Part shown: piece by piece, positions 36,601-43,612 of the stretch
Layout: each line of letters starts with the position of its first letter
Position numbering within the stretch: position 1 is the stretch's first letter
The notes under the pieces: generated by a model
Databases searched by the model: none
Seen by the model: only the letters and a program-made list of their open reading frames with translations
What the model was told of the DNA's origin: nothing
Program-made: the position numbers and the translations under genes
NCBI RefSeq assembly: GCF_963677125.1
Contig: NZ_OY781882.1
Location: 4,424,501 to 4,488,500 of the forward strand
Reading direction: 5' to 3'
From: an uncultured Desulfobacter sp.
GTDB lineage: Bacteria > Desulfobacterota > Desulfobacteria > Desulfobacterales > Desulfobacteraceae
Length of the DNA stretch: 64,000 bases

Positions 36601-37522
36601 CAATAACTTAACTGTAGACTCCGGCGGACAACTAACAGTTAGTTCCGGGGTCAATCTTTTTTATCTTAATGATTTAACGATAGAATCCGGTGGGCAGCTA
36701 ACGATTAGTTCCGGCGGCAATCTTTATACTACTACAGTTTCATCTTTAGGTGATATTAAAGTTTATGGCACACTAATCACAGAAAGCGATTCTACAATTG
36801 AAAATACAGATTCCTCCAACAAGGATATTATCATCGAATCCGGTGGTAAAGCTCAGTTTCAAGCCGGTGAAATAAACGGTTATAATATCAGATATTGTGC
36901 AGATTCCACAGGCAGTATTTCCGGCATATCTTTTGATTCAGGTGAATACCTAAGCATTTACAGCGACGCTGTCACTGTAGACAATAATGTTTTCAGTAGT
37001 GTGAATCCAATTTCGATTTTGCTGTCTAAAATTAATGAGCTTTCGGATAATACCTTCAACTATCCAGGAGAAGCATCAATTAAAATCATAGGCACATCTT
37101 TGAGTGAATCGCTGATCTTAGTGCCAATGGGCAGTGTTCAGAAATATGCTTTCAGCAATAATTTAACAATAGAATCCGGGGGACAACTCATAGTGGGTTC
37201 AGGCGTTAATCTTTATACTGCAGGTTCATATTACAGCGGTGATATAATAGTTTATGGAACACTCATTACAGAAAGTGATTCTACAATCGAAAATACATAC
37301 AGTTCTAACAAGGATATAGTTATAAAATCAGATGGATATGCTCAATTGCAGGCTGGTGAAATAATAGGTTACGATATCATATATGGCCCTCTGACTTTAA
37401 AATCATTTGCAAAGTATTTTGGATCGCTGAGTGACTGCGGGGAATCCTGCGGAGACTTTGATGGGGATGGAGATATAGATAGTCAAGATTTGGCAACTTT
37501 TGTTTTATTGCTAGTTGATTAA
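30692..37522 (+). CDS. Giant secreted C25-family (gingipain-like) cysteine protease with repeat stalk
   Basis: A 2276-residue exported protein. GGAG stands eight bases before the ATG at 30692 (a GTG at 30680 is possible), followed by a signal peptide ending VSSVDAQG. Residues 250-640 form the C25 peptidase: YVIITNNDF, NYILLAGDSNIIPYR, the His region LFNHLGHANV (about 496) and the Cys region SQGCLPGYF (about 528). Two Ig-like domains follow, then a P-proprotein domain (850-975, VFLIGPDGTRIEL, GTWTLEVTD). From about 1280 a beta-helix-like repeat stalk continues, with three nearly identical 184-residue units at 1595-2145. The end, DFDGDGDIDSQDLATF, is a dockerin-like calcium loop. Probably a cell-surface or secreted protease. 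Confidence 0.85.
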   Translation: MNLKIIILVCLLFVFVSSVDAQGQSFSRSITSKDSDFFEMVVTLPELIVEDFGKDVSGREITRIYMPDVPSTSHVGLPKVPVVSVKIAIPVNSEIAAINVESRNNTILEGSYFLELSTPPVQLNNNYTILDDSDSSLYDSFYSDNNAYESAIYEKQGIQNKRGIKILHINLYPVSYDIDNLSLSYCDTMIVKITFSSIKQQSSKFQSNSAVKYRPDPVMPIKNQIDNPWVLDELDESSEIESKSTDSSETFEYVIITNNDFANATTDYTIHDLIAHKQLMGLSATYITTEQIYANYTGSDEAEKIRNFIKDAYNNWNTNYILLAGDSNIIPYRSLYVNFSTNEEYKYIPSDLYYQCLDGSFNNDGDSKWGEENDGEDGGYVDILAEVYIGRASAENQEELANWIYKTISYESNPYAIQRNKAAMVGEYLGFGGVSEYAKNQMEQIRIGGLYDQYATAGFDSEPRIEVDTLYDMDSTWSSSELENMMNSNSYGLFNHLGHANVYYVMQLYNVDVDALTNTSFFFIYSQGCLPGYFPGDAIAEHFTTSTRHGAFAVIFNSRYGWGSRNSTDGPSQRPNRWFWDAIFSEGISQLGPMNVYSHEKNLYEITEPVMRWVIYETNLFGDPHVDISPAIEGMRVAESDPGEYEVVSNQTFDFTVSFTHNYDLDSIDISNIQVNGVNADWYELVDEETVKYIYHNSPVSTEGPQTINIVSGSVLRANDNEPVEEWHTTFYYDTMPLAIATSSPAENETVSSAPEKLILNFNENVDPSTVSVDNITLSYGEITSAVLVDSNTIEYSLAGLLRENTVTYTLRKGSLLDEHGNAAPEYVGTFIIDDPLVDWFESTDIPKNILNQTTVLSTIEVTESFTIGDLYIELDITHSNDTDLDVFLIGPDGTRIELFTDVGENGENFTGTWLDDSAEIKITNGKAPFDGRYKPEGKLSDFIGFNAIGTWTLEVTDDYCRSDEGTLNSWSLIIHRDLNTYPQISSILPLPFDQGQIWKLIDNFTVRFSNEMNPVTVNDCNNWELIEAGQDSLFGTSDDIAFSLNILPSDIDGLNANITIDNGILPVGKYQLTAYSNGLTDISQNPLDGDGDGIAGDNYVLTFNIMPTIDSFPFNEDFETGDIASLGGYWEFEAENITDGQIQVSSSYEVHDHSYHLLLNQTAADSDIQSAILHADLIDRSGVILEFWQREIGGVYDSREDVVQISADGLVWYELIELAEDNSQSYYQHHVIDLDQAVSEAGLSYTSDFQIKFTQYNCHDINGGFAFDDIQLSLIENNDIQVGGHIHSNTTWNDTSRPYTITSDLYIDNDAILTIEPGVQVRVQNSSIEISVSGVLIAKEVNFTDCGNMSNLKSLLTVQNGGRIDFDNNTKIGRYHIILKPGSIGRISKTSFCCNSYLAINSSSVSLSNNTFSGSKPIELPIGTVSELSDNAFTYTGNATAIINGSELVNQAVFQVIGGLNQYQLSQDLTISSTGELVINAGTTVKTEFYGYDISLTVNGILRSNGGVINGCNISLSSGSVGDIKNTLLDMWSCLTIKNSDVTIDNCTFSSSTPIIINLSQLNELTGNSFNCPETASIKILGTSLNESLTIVPMGSVQKYTFNNNLTIESGGQLTVGPGVNLYHNDLTIASGGQLTVRSGGNLYTTSSYLGDIKVYGTLITESDSTIENTDSSNKDIIIESGGKAQFQAGEINGYNIRYCADSTGSISGITFDSGEYLSIYSDAVTVDNNVFSSVNPISILLSKINELSDNTFNYPGEASIKIIGTSLSESLILVPMGSVQKYTFNNLTVDSGGQLTVSSGVNLFYLNDLTIESGGQLTISSGGNLYTTTVSSLGDIKVYGTLITESDSTIENTDSSNKDIIIESGGKAQFQASEINGYNIRYCADSTGSISGITFDSGEYLSIYSDAVTVDNNVFSSVNPISILLSKINELSDNTFNYPGEASIKIIGTSLSESLILVPMGSVQKYTFNNLTVDSGGQLTVSSGVNLFYLNDLTIESGGQLTISSGGNLYTTTVSSLGDIKVYGTLITESDSTIENTDSSNKDIIIESGGKAQFQAGEINGYNIRYCADSTGSISGISFDSGEYLSIYSDAVTVDNNVFSSVNPISILLSKINELSDNTFNYPGEASIKIIGTSLSESLILVPMGSVQKYAFSNNLTIESGGQLIVGSGVNLYTAGSYYSGDIIVYGTLITESDSTIENTYSSNKDIVIKSDGYAQLQAGEIIGYDIIYGPLTLKSFAKYFGSLSDCGESCGDFDGDGDIDSQDLATFVLLLVD
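35474..37126 (+). repeat. Three tandem units of about 552 bp inside the C25 protease gene
   Basis: Units start at 35474, 36023 and 36575 (spacings 549 and 552 bp); a partial fourth starts at 37127. Units two and three differ at only a few bases over 552 bp; unit one diverges mainly in its first 180 bp. All keep the reading frame, so copy number can change by recombination without breaking the protein. Confidence 0.92.
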
Positions 37523-37569
37523 GGTAATTTATTTCCCAGGGGGGGGGATAGTTTTTGAAATTTCATATA

Positions 37570-37664
37570 ACGGCCATGGGCCGACCTGACATATCAACTG
37601 CCAGTCATAAGCCCACAACAAAGGTTGAAAGATCTGCGTAACTTACCCAGACTTTCTTATAAAA
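37570..37664 (+). repeat. Dispersed ~95-bp structured repeat, copy 2
   Basis: CGGCCATGGGCCGACCTG ... AGCCCACAACAAAGG ... GAAAGATCTGCGTAACTTACCCAGACTTTCTTATAAAA in pieces. It is 48 bp after the C25 protease stop and in the same orientation. A nine-G run sits at 37539-37547 between stop and repeat. Confidence 0.82.
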
Positions 37665-37685
37665 ATATCAATTTTATAGAAAATG

Positions 37686-37717
37686 TAGACCCCACAATCT
37701 TATCTATTATGTGGGGT
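37686..37717. terminator. Hairpin with arms ACCCCACA and TGTGGGGT
   Basis: ACCCCACA, an AT-rich 13-base loop and TGTGGGGT form a strong hairpin. It lies between the convergent C25 protease and yheU genes. No long T-run follows on either strand, so terminator function is only likely. Confidence 0.4.
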
Positions 37718-37811
37718 TCCAACCCCTCCCAGTACCCCCCCCCACACCACGACCAAAAGCATTGCTCCCCATAGCAAAAATCAGCTCAGACCCCACTACT
37801 TCACCTAAAGC

Positions 37812-38054
37812 TCACCCATCCAGTGCCTTCATCAAAGAATCATCACTCCTCAAAACAGTGCATGATTCCGTCTTCTGGTCAAAAACAATAACGGCCTTAC
37901 CGGATTTGAGCTGGGCCATCACCTGGGCAATTTTTGTTTCCAAGGGAACTTCTATTTCACCATAGTCCGTACCATCCCTGGTTACAAATTCTTCAACCAC
38001 ACTCTGGAGGGCTTCCGGGCTCAATTGATCATAGGGGATTTTAACAGCTTTCAA
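37812..38054 (-). CDS. yheU: YheU family protein (UPF0270)
   Basis: An 80-residue protein matching YheU: IPYDQLSPEALQSVVEEFVTRDGTDYGE (here split: IPYDQLSPEAL, EEFVTRDGTDYGE), then LETKIAQVMAQLKSGKAVIVFD. Length is normal for the family. The biological role is unknown. Its start overlaps the stop of the GIY-YIG gene upstream by four bases, so both are translated from one message. Confidence 0.88.
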   Translation of the reverse strand: MKAVKIPYDQLSPEALQSVVEEFVTRDGTDYGEIEVPLETKIAQVMAQLKSGKAVIVFDQKTESCTVLRSDDSLMKALDG

Positions 38055-38317
38055 TTTTCAGGTTTCCAGTCATTCAACGTTGCTATTTTTTTGTCGGTCG
38101 GGGTCCTCTTGATTTGGTATTCCAACTGGTAGGCCTCACGTTTGGTCAAATGTTCTTTAACGGCAGCCAATTTTACCGGCAGGCGGGATCGTGTATATTT
38201 TGAGGCTGTCCCTTCGTTGTGCCTTATCAGCCGGTTTTCCATATTTTTAGTGACGCCGCAGTACAGTGATCGATCAGAACATTCTATGAGATATGTGGAC
38301 CAATTCCTGTCAGGCAT
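38051..38317 (-). CDS. GIY-YIG nuclease-fold protein (YhbQ type)
   Basis: An 88-residue single-domain protein. The GIY-YIG core is visible as STYLIECSDRSLYCGVTKN (YLI...YCG replacing GIY...YIG), then ENRLIRHNEGTASKYTRSR with the Arg, His and Lys usual for small UPF0213/YhbQ proteins, and LEYQIKRTPTDKK with the Glu. Such proteins are believed to act on structured DNA, but the function of the small bacterial group is not settled. First gene of a two-gene unit with yheU. Confidence 0.9.
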   Translation of the reverse strand: MPDRNWSTYLIECSDRSLYCGVTKNMENRLIRHNEGTASKYTRSRLPVKLAAVKEHLTKREAYQLEYQIKRTPTDKKIATLNDWKPEN

Positions 38318-38374
38318 AGTTGTATTGGGCGGTATAGAGGTTCATGGATTGCCATCATAAATTAGAGATAAAAA

Positions 38375-39127
38375 TCAAACGTCAACAGATTTTTCAATTC
38401 TTGACAGCTGTCTTTCTAACTCTTTTGATTTTTTAACATTATTTTGTTCTTCAAATTTTTCCATCATTGATCCAAATTCTTTTCTAATAGATGGGAGTAC
38501 TTCCTTTTTGAACGTTTCTTTTTGTTTTGCTGAAAACTTTGAAATTTTACCGATGAAATCATCCATTTGTTTTTGAAAAGCTTCAGTATCAATATTTTTA
38601 ATATATTGTTCAAGTTGATTTAGGAGCTCTCCATTTTGTTTTTTGAAATTTTCCATCAATTCCGTTAATTCTTCCCCGGCGACAGCAAGTGTATACTCCA
38701 AAAAAGTGAACCCCTTAACTGAAGCTCCTGACTTTAAGGGTGTTTGATTGGATGAATCTAAAGAGGGAATAGCAATAATATATGGTTTCGAATTTTCAGC
38801 GAAAAGTCCGTGTATCAATACAAAGCGTGTTGTCTCATATATTTTTTCTTTGTATGCTTTATCAATAATGATTTCGACATTCGATGCTGTTGGTTCAACA
38901 AACGAAATTTTGGTAACATTGCCAATGAGAGTTTTCTGTCCTTTAGGATCTTGGGCCAGATATACTTCACTTCCTTGGATAAGATTTTGGTGATCCTTGT
39001 ATTGTACATTGATCACCAAATCCTTTTGGAACATTGAAAATAAATTGGATAAAGGATTCGCTAAACAGGTCGTCGAAAGACCTAAAATTAGGATGCCAAT
39101 TAAAATGCCTTTTGGAAGTTTTGTCAT
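38375..39127 (-). CDS. Exported MCE/MlaD-like domain protein
   Basis: A 250-residue protein. The ATG at 39127 has GGAAT eight bases upstream and gives MTKLPKGILIG with a signal peptide ending in CLANPL; a longer frame to 39202 lacks a ribosome site. Residues 35-115 (LVINVQYKDHQNLIQGSEVYLA, split as INVQYKD and LIQGSEVYL, then IGNVTKI) resemble the MCE domain of MlaD lipid-transfer proteins. The rest is a charged, probably coiled-coil helix (130-250) with many Lys and Glu. No Mla ATPase or permease is nearby. A lipid-binding role at the envelope is possible. A palindrome stands 86 bp upstream. Confidence 0.65.
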   Translation of the reverse strand: MTKLPKGILIGILILGLSTTCLANPLSNLFSMFQKDLVINVQYKDHQNLIQGSEVYLAQDPKGQKTLIGNVTKISFVEPTASNVEIIIDKAYKEKIYETTRFVLIHGLFAENSKPYIIAIPSLDSSNQTPLKSGASVKGFTFLEYTLAVAGEELTELMENFKKQNGELLNQLEQYIKNIDTEAFQKQMDDFIGKISKFSAKQKETFKKEVLPSIRKEFGSMMEKFEEQNNVKKSKELERQLSRIEKSVDV

Positions 39128-39212
39128 ATTATATTCCATGAATTTGATTGTTAAATTATTTCCGGCGGCGGATTGATTCGGTACCTCAATTTCCCGGCAC
39201 ATTTAAAAAAGC

Positions 39213-39228
39213 GTTTCATCGATGAAAC
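39213..39228. promoter_or_regulatory. Palindrome GTTTCATCGATGAAAC
   Basis: Perfect 16-bp palindrome, 86 bp before the start of the MCE-like gene. It matches the inverted repeat at 28628-28643 in 14 of 16 bases. Confidence 0.5.
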
Positions 39229-39623
39229 ACACTTTTGTAGCCTACATTATTTTCAGGGAAAAGCGAACACGTTGTTGGTGGCTGAATAGAATGGATGATG
39301 ATGGATGTTTCTGGTGAAAGGCAGCACTGATGGGGGAGTACAAAGATTGGTACTGGTCCGGAGCAGGATATTATTTAATATCAAGCAAGTAATCCCATGT
39401 AAATATGAATTCCAAACGAAAGCGTATACGGTATTATTTTTGTAATTTTTGACTGAGTGCCCAGACAGGAAGACCAGATATCTTTAGTGCTTATTCAATT
39501 TTTTGAAAGAGACATTTTTGTAATCAAAAATTTTTATTTTATTACAACAACTTATCCCTTCATATTTCATGGCTTTTGCGCTTATATTGAACGTATTAAC
39601 TATCTGCGCATAAGGAAATTAGC
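39229..39623. other. Intergenic stretch between divergent genes
   Basis: Holds promoters for the MCE-like gene (minus) and the phosphatase gene (plus). AAGGAAA precedes the phosphatase ATG. No further structure recognised. Confidence 0.4.
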
Positions 39624-40190
39624 ATGGTAGCACGAACAAGCCTTTCCCACCCTCTTCAGATTGCTGAAGTTCAGGCTGGAATTGACTGCGGGAAGATTGG
39701 AATTACTTTTTGTCCGGGAAAACATGATCGGTTTGCCGTGACAGGTATTTGGGCCAGAAATCTGGATATTGATCTAGATGTAATAAAAGACTGGGGTGCA
39801 GGTCTTGTACTTACGTTATTAAAAACAACGGAAATGGAAGAACTAAATGTGCCAACATTAGGAGAACAAATACAGCGTCGGGGTATGACGTGGGTTCATT
39901 TACCTATTGCAGATTATTCTGTGCCGGATGATGAATTTGAACAAAATTGGCTTATTTATGGTAAAGAAATCCGCCATCGTCTGTGCCGGGGAGAGAATAT
40001 ACTCATACACTGCAAAGGTGGCCTGGGCAGAGCTGGGATGATAGCGGCTCGTTTATTAGTTGAGTTAGGTACTGAGCCGGAAAAGGCCATCAGAATGGTA
40101 CGCAGAGTACGATCCGGAGCCATTGAAACGTTCGCTCAATTAGCATTGGTGAAACAAACAACAATAATTAATGAAGCGCCTTGTAAATGA
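39624..40190 (+). CDS. Dual-specificity/tyrosine-type protein phosphatase
   Basis: A 188-residue soluble protein. The active-site loop HCKGGLGRAG contains Cys130 and Arg136 in the CX5R arrangement, with the general-acid region ADYSVPDD about 33 residues before. The fold is like CDKN3/KAP and other atypical dual-specificity phosphatases (AGLVLTLLKTTEMEEL at the start of the domain). It would hydrolyse phospho-tyrosine/serine or a small phosphorylated ligand. The stop overlaps the ATG of the kinase-like gene (ATGA), so the two are made together. This suggests opposing activities on one target. Confidence 0.88.
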   Translation: MVARTSLSHPLQIAEVQAGIDCGKIGITFCPGKHDRFAVTGIWARNLDIDLDVIKDWGAGLVLTLLKTTEMEELNVPTLGEQIQRRGMTWVHLPIADYSVPDDEFEQNWLIYGKEIRHRLCRGENILIHCKGGLGRAGMIAARLLVELGTEPEKAIRMVRRVRSGAIETFAQLALVKQTTIINEAPCK

Positions 40191-40873
40191 ATTCTGAAAT
40201 AATTCCAATTGATATTCGGCTCATGGAGCGCGTTGGTGGACAACTCGGTACTAACCCTGCAGGGATATACAGCGGTAGTGATGGGCAAAGATATTATGTA
40301 AAGATACTGGAGACTCCCATGCATGCCCGTAATGAATTTCTGGCGGCGAAGCTTTATCAGCTAATCGGCGCTCCGGTTTTTAATTACCTTCATAGCATAG
40401 ATCCTTGTCAGATAGTAACCCGCTGGGTCGAACTTGATAAAAAAAAGATTTTGCACTTCTCAGAAAGTGAACGCAGACAGGCTCAGTGTTGGTTTGCTGT
40501 TCATGCTTGGACAGCTAACTGGGATGCCGCGGGTTTTGATGGTGATAACCAAGGCGTTGTCAATGGTAAAGTACTAACGCTGGATGTCGGCGGGGCACTT
40601 GATTTTCGTGCTTATGGAGATCCAAAAGGAAACGCATTTGGAACCCGTGTTGAAGAGCTGAATGTCATGCGCAATGATCAAAACAATCCCCATGCAATGA
40701 AACTATTTTCTGATATAACGCCAGAGCAGCTAAATTGTTCCATTCAATCTGTGACTAAAATTTCGGATGAAAAAATTAGGGATGTGATTATTGAAAATGG
40801 CGGTAGTGAAAAATTAGTGGATAAGATGATTGCCCGTAAAGAGGATATGAGTTTTAGACTCAAAACGTTATAG
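40187..40873 (+). CDS. Small HipA/PI4-kinase-like kinase-fold protein
   Basis: A 228-residue protein with a reduced kinase-like layout. GGQLGTNPAGIY resembles a nucleotide loop, YYVKIL supplies Lys39, and ARNEFLAAKLY supplies the helix-C Glu50. TRWVEL is hinge-like. ANWDAAGFDGDNQG (N111, D113, N121) and LTLDVGGALDF (D133) resemble the catalytic and metal-binding loops of HipA and PI3/4-kinase-like folds. GNAFGTRVEELNVMR is shared with a little-studied family of phage and bacterial proteins with the same NWD...DxGGAL core. Activity is inferred. It overlaps the phosphatase by ATGA and ends six bases into the convergent sensor kinase gene. Confidence 0.65.
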   Translation: MNSEIIPIDIRLMERVGGQLGTNPAGIYSGSDGQRYYVKILETPMHARNEFLAAKLYQLIGAPVFNYLHSIDPCQIVTRWVELDKKKILHFSESERRQAQCWFAVHAWTANWDAAGFDGDNQGVVNGKVLTLDVGGALDFRAYGDPKGNAFGTRVEELNVMRNDQNNPHAMKLFSDITPEQLNCSIQSVTKISDEKIRDVIIENGGSEKLVDKMIARKEDMSFRLKTL

Positions 40874-43222
40874 ATGTTTATTTTTTTTTTGAATCGGAAG
40901 TTGAATAATAAAATTTGTTCCTTTACCCGGTTCGGAAATGACATCCATTGTTCCGTTATGATTTTCAGTGATGATAAAATACGACACAGACAGACCCAAT
41001 CCGGTTCCAATCCCAACCGGTTTTGTTGTAAAAAACGGGTCAAAGGCCTTTAAACGAGTTTCTTCATCCATGCCGGGGCCGTTATCTTCTATTTCTATGC
41101 ATATCATTTGAGAGGCTGTTTCAGCATAGATTCTGATAGTAAACATTGGAGATGCCGTATTGGCCTCCTGCATCGCCTGTGCTCCGTTGCGTAAAATGTT
41201 CAACATAACCTGTTGAATTTTAGAACTTTCGCAAGGCAGCATCGGCAGGTTGTCAGCATATTCTTTTATAATTTTAATGGATTTAAAATCGTATTGTTTT
41301 TTCAGGTCATAATCCGTTGCTACCAGTTCAAGGATTTGATCCAGAAGCTGATCCGGGTAATGGAAAGAGACATCGGCATCGGATTTTCTTGCAAAACTGA
41401 GCATACTGTTAACAATTTCTGCAGCACGTAACCCGGATGAATGGATGGCTTCAAGTATACGGAGAATCCCTCTTTTTTCCATGAAATGTTTGATATCTGT
41501 TGTGGATATGCCAAGTTCCCGGGCGGTACGCTGATTTGCCGGCATGTCGGGGTTCTCCAGCCGTGATTTCATAACAATCACATTCTGGACCATGCCTGCC
41601 AGGGGATTGTTTATTTCATGGGCCATACCTGCGGCAAGGCCGCCTACGGACATCATTTTCTCGGACTGAATCATCATCTCTTCCATGCGCACTTGTTGGG
41701 TAACATCATCAATTCTGATCACACACCCTTTCACCCCTTTGGCGCGTAACGGATATACGGTTACATCTTCGAAAACCGTTTGATTGTTTTGTGTCCTGGT
41801 ATGCCGTGACTCCGAAGTGACCCGCTGCTCTGAGATCGCCTGCCGGATCAGTTCCATCCGGCTTGACATCTGGGGAAAAACATCATGAACAAGACGCCCT
41901 GTGGCGGATTCAGAAGAAATTCCGGTGGCCTGCTGGGCTTTTTTATTCCATTGGGTGATGATGCCGTGATTGTCCACCCCAATCAGGATTGACGGCATTG
42001 AATCTATGATATCGGACAGATAGTTTTTTAAATGCTGAAGATCATTCTCCGCTTTTTTGCGGACCTTGATCTCTGAGATCAGCTCTTTGCGGTATGCACC
42101 TAACCGGTCCATAAACCGATTAAAGCTTGCTGAAAGTTTGCCAATCTCATTATTTCCTTCATCTGCCAGCCGGGAAGACCAGTCATCCGGCGCCATTTTT
42201 TCAAGCTGCCTGATAAATCTAAGCAAAGGCTTTGTGATGGTCGTGCTTACGATTAAAGTAATCCCTCCCGTGATTAAAACGACCAGAATTAAAATCATAA
42301 GGAATGTTTTCTGTATGTCATACAACGAGGAAAACACTTCCCTGGTATAAGAGGATGAAACAATAAGCCAGTCAAATGCCGGTATATAGTCAAACGCTAC
42401 AAATTTTTCTCGGGGATGCGGTTCGGAAGGATTTTTCCACCAGTATGTCAGGTATCCTTTTTTCAACCGCATCATTTCTCTAACAAAGGAAAATCCGTTG
42501 GCATCCTTTAAAGCCAAAACATTACCGGTCACTTCGGGGTGGATCACGGCATCCCCTTTTGAATTCAGGATAAAAGAATATCCGGTCTCGCCAAAGGAGA
42601 GATTCAAAATTCTATCTTTAAAATCGTCAATGTCGATGAGCCTTATAAATTCGGATTTATAGGACGATACGGAAATGATCCAGTCCCAGGCTTCAAAGTA
42701 ACTCATGTAAAGGGCTTTGGGACGTTCCAGGGTTTCTCCCGGGTTTTTCCATTCATATTCCAGATATCCTTCTTTTTCCGATATCTGTTTCTGGATAAAT
42801 TTACGAAAAGAAAAATCATGGCCCAACACCCCTTTTTGGGGGTGCACAACGGCAATCCCTTTGCTGTCGATGCAGTAAAGATATCCGGTCTCCCCGACGG
42901 TCTGACTTAACAACACCTGAACAGCATTGTTTTTGGCCTCGGATTCCGAAATGTCTCCATCAAGAAATTTTTGATAAAAATAGGATACAATTTCTCTGTT
43001 TTTTTCCGCAATGGCCTTTAAATGATTTCTGATTGAAACCGTTGCCGTGGTTTCTATCATATCGGTAATCGTTTGGTTGGACTGGTTCAACTCTTCTTTA
43101 ATTTTCTGCTCAAGGGCACTGCGCACCTGGAAAAAAAGCAGCGAAAAACCCAATGACAATATGATCATGAATATGACCGCGTAGGATAAAAACAGTTTGA
43201 ATTTTATCGATAAATTTTTCAA
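40868..43222 (-). CDS. Hybrid-less membrane sensor histidine kinase (Cache-HAMP-PAS-HisKA-ATPase)
   Basis: A 784-residue sensor. The first helix (10-32) and a second (about 305-328) bound a periplasmic double-Cache domain: each half has a GETGY(L/S) motif followed by VHPQKG or IHPEV. HAMP (330-385), coiled coil and PAS (about 400-515, SMPSILIGVDNHGIITQWN) follow. HisKA has the phospho-acceptor in GMAHEINNPLAG near 531, and the ATPase domain has DNGPGMDEE and GIGTGLGLSVSY. The start is a TTG preceded by AAGAGG. No response regulator is adjacent, so it is an orphan kinase. Ligands such as small organic acids are typical for Cache domains. Confidence 0.9.
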   Translation of the reverse strand: MKNLSIKFKLFLSYAVIFMIILSLGFSLLFFQVRSALEQKIKEELNQSNQTITDMIETTATVSIRNHLKAIAEKNREIVSYFYQKFLDGDISESEAKNNAVQVLLSQTVGETGYLYCIDSKGIAVVHPQKGVLGHDFSFRKFIQKQISEKEGYLEYEWKNPGETLERPKALYMSYFEAWDWIISVSSYKSEFIRLIDIDDFKDRILNLSFGETGYSFILNSKGDAVIHPEVTGNVLALKDANGFSFVREMMRLKKGYLTYWWKNPSEPHPREKFVAFDYIPAFDWLIVSSSYTREVFSSLYDIQKTFLMILILVVLITGGITLIVSTTITKPLLRFIRQLEKMAPDDWSSRLADEGNNEIGKLSASFNRFMDRLGAYRKELISEIKVRKKAENDLQHLKNYLSDIIDSMPSILIGVDNHGIITQWNKKAQQATGISSESATGRLVHDVFPQMSSRMELIRQAISEQRVTSESRHTRTQNNQTVFEDVTVYPLRAKGVKGCVIRIDDVTQQVRMEEMMIQSEKMMSVGGLAAGMAHEINNPLAGMVQNVIVMKSRLENPDMPANQRTARELGISTTDIKHFMEKRGILRILEAIHSSGLRAAEIVNSMLSFARKSDADVSFHYPDQLLDQILELVATDYDLKKQYDFKSIKIIKEYADNLPMLPCESSKIQQVMLNILRNGAQAMQEANTASPMFTIRIYAETASQMICIEIEDNGPGMDEETRLKAFDPFFTTKPVGIGTGLGLSVSYFIITENHNGTMDVISEPGKGTNFIIQLPIQKKNKHL

Positions 43223-43285
43223 AAAGAGTTTGACCTCTTAATTTTTGTCTGTCGGTTTCCCCTCCCATCAAATTTCTCAAAAAAT

Positions 43286-43326
43286 AGCTGAACAACCACC
43301 GGCTGGAAGCCTGTGGTTGTTCAGCT
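43286..43326. repeat. Long perfect palindrome upstream of the sensor kinase
   Basis: AGCTGAACAACCAC (43286-43299) and GTGGTTGTTCAGCT (43313-43326) are perfect 14-bp arms around a GC-rich 13-base loop. It is about 63 bp upstream of the kinase start. It may be a leader hairpin or a remnant of a mobile end; no T-run follows on the plus strand. Confidence 0.6.
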
Positions 43327-43459
43327 ATACGTGATTCCTGAGGCGATTTAACATGTCCTAGGTCTCCTGAATTTTGAGAATAAAAGACTCTGCAACTATA
43401 CACAAGATTGCTGTTTTTGTTAACTTCTTTATATCTGTCCAAAATCGATAATCAGAATA

Positions 43460-43555
43460 ACGGCCATGGGCCGACTTGGTCTATCAGCCCCCAGGCCCGG
43501 CCCACAACAAAACATGAAAGGAACTCATCAACTTTTTGGTACTTTCATATAAATC
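43460..43555 (+). repeat. Dispersed ~95-bp structured repeat, copy 3 (diverged)
   Basis: CGGCCATGGGCCGACTTGG at the start matches the other copies; GGCCCACAACAAAA is also conserved. The second hairpin is rebuilt: GAAAGGAACTCATC ... TTTTTGGTACTTTC. Unlike the others, it does not follow a stop codon on its own strand. Confidence 0.7.
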
Positions 43556-43612
43556 ATGTATTCGGCTGATAACCACTAGGAAAATGAGTAATGCCGGGCC
43601 TGCACCTGACTC

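Noticed and set aside
35474..37126. Direct repeats considered as a CRISPR array
   Set aside because: Units are 552 bp, coding and contiguous without spacers; they are protein repeats.
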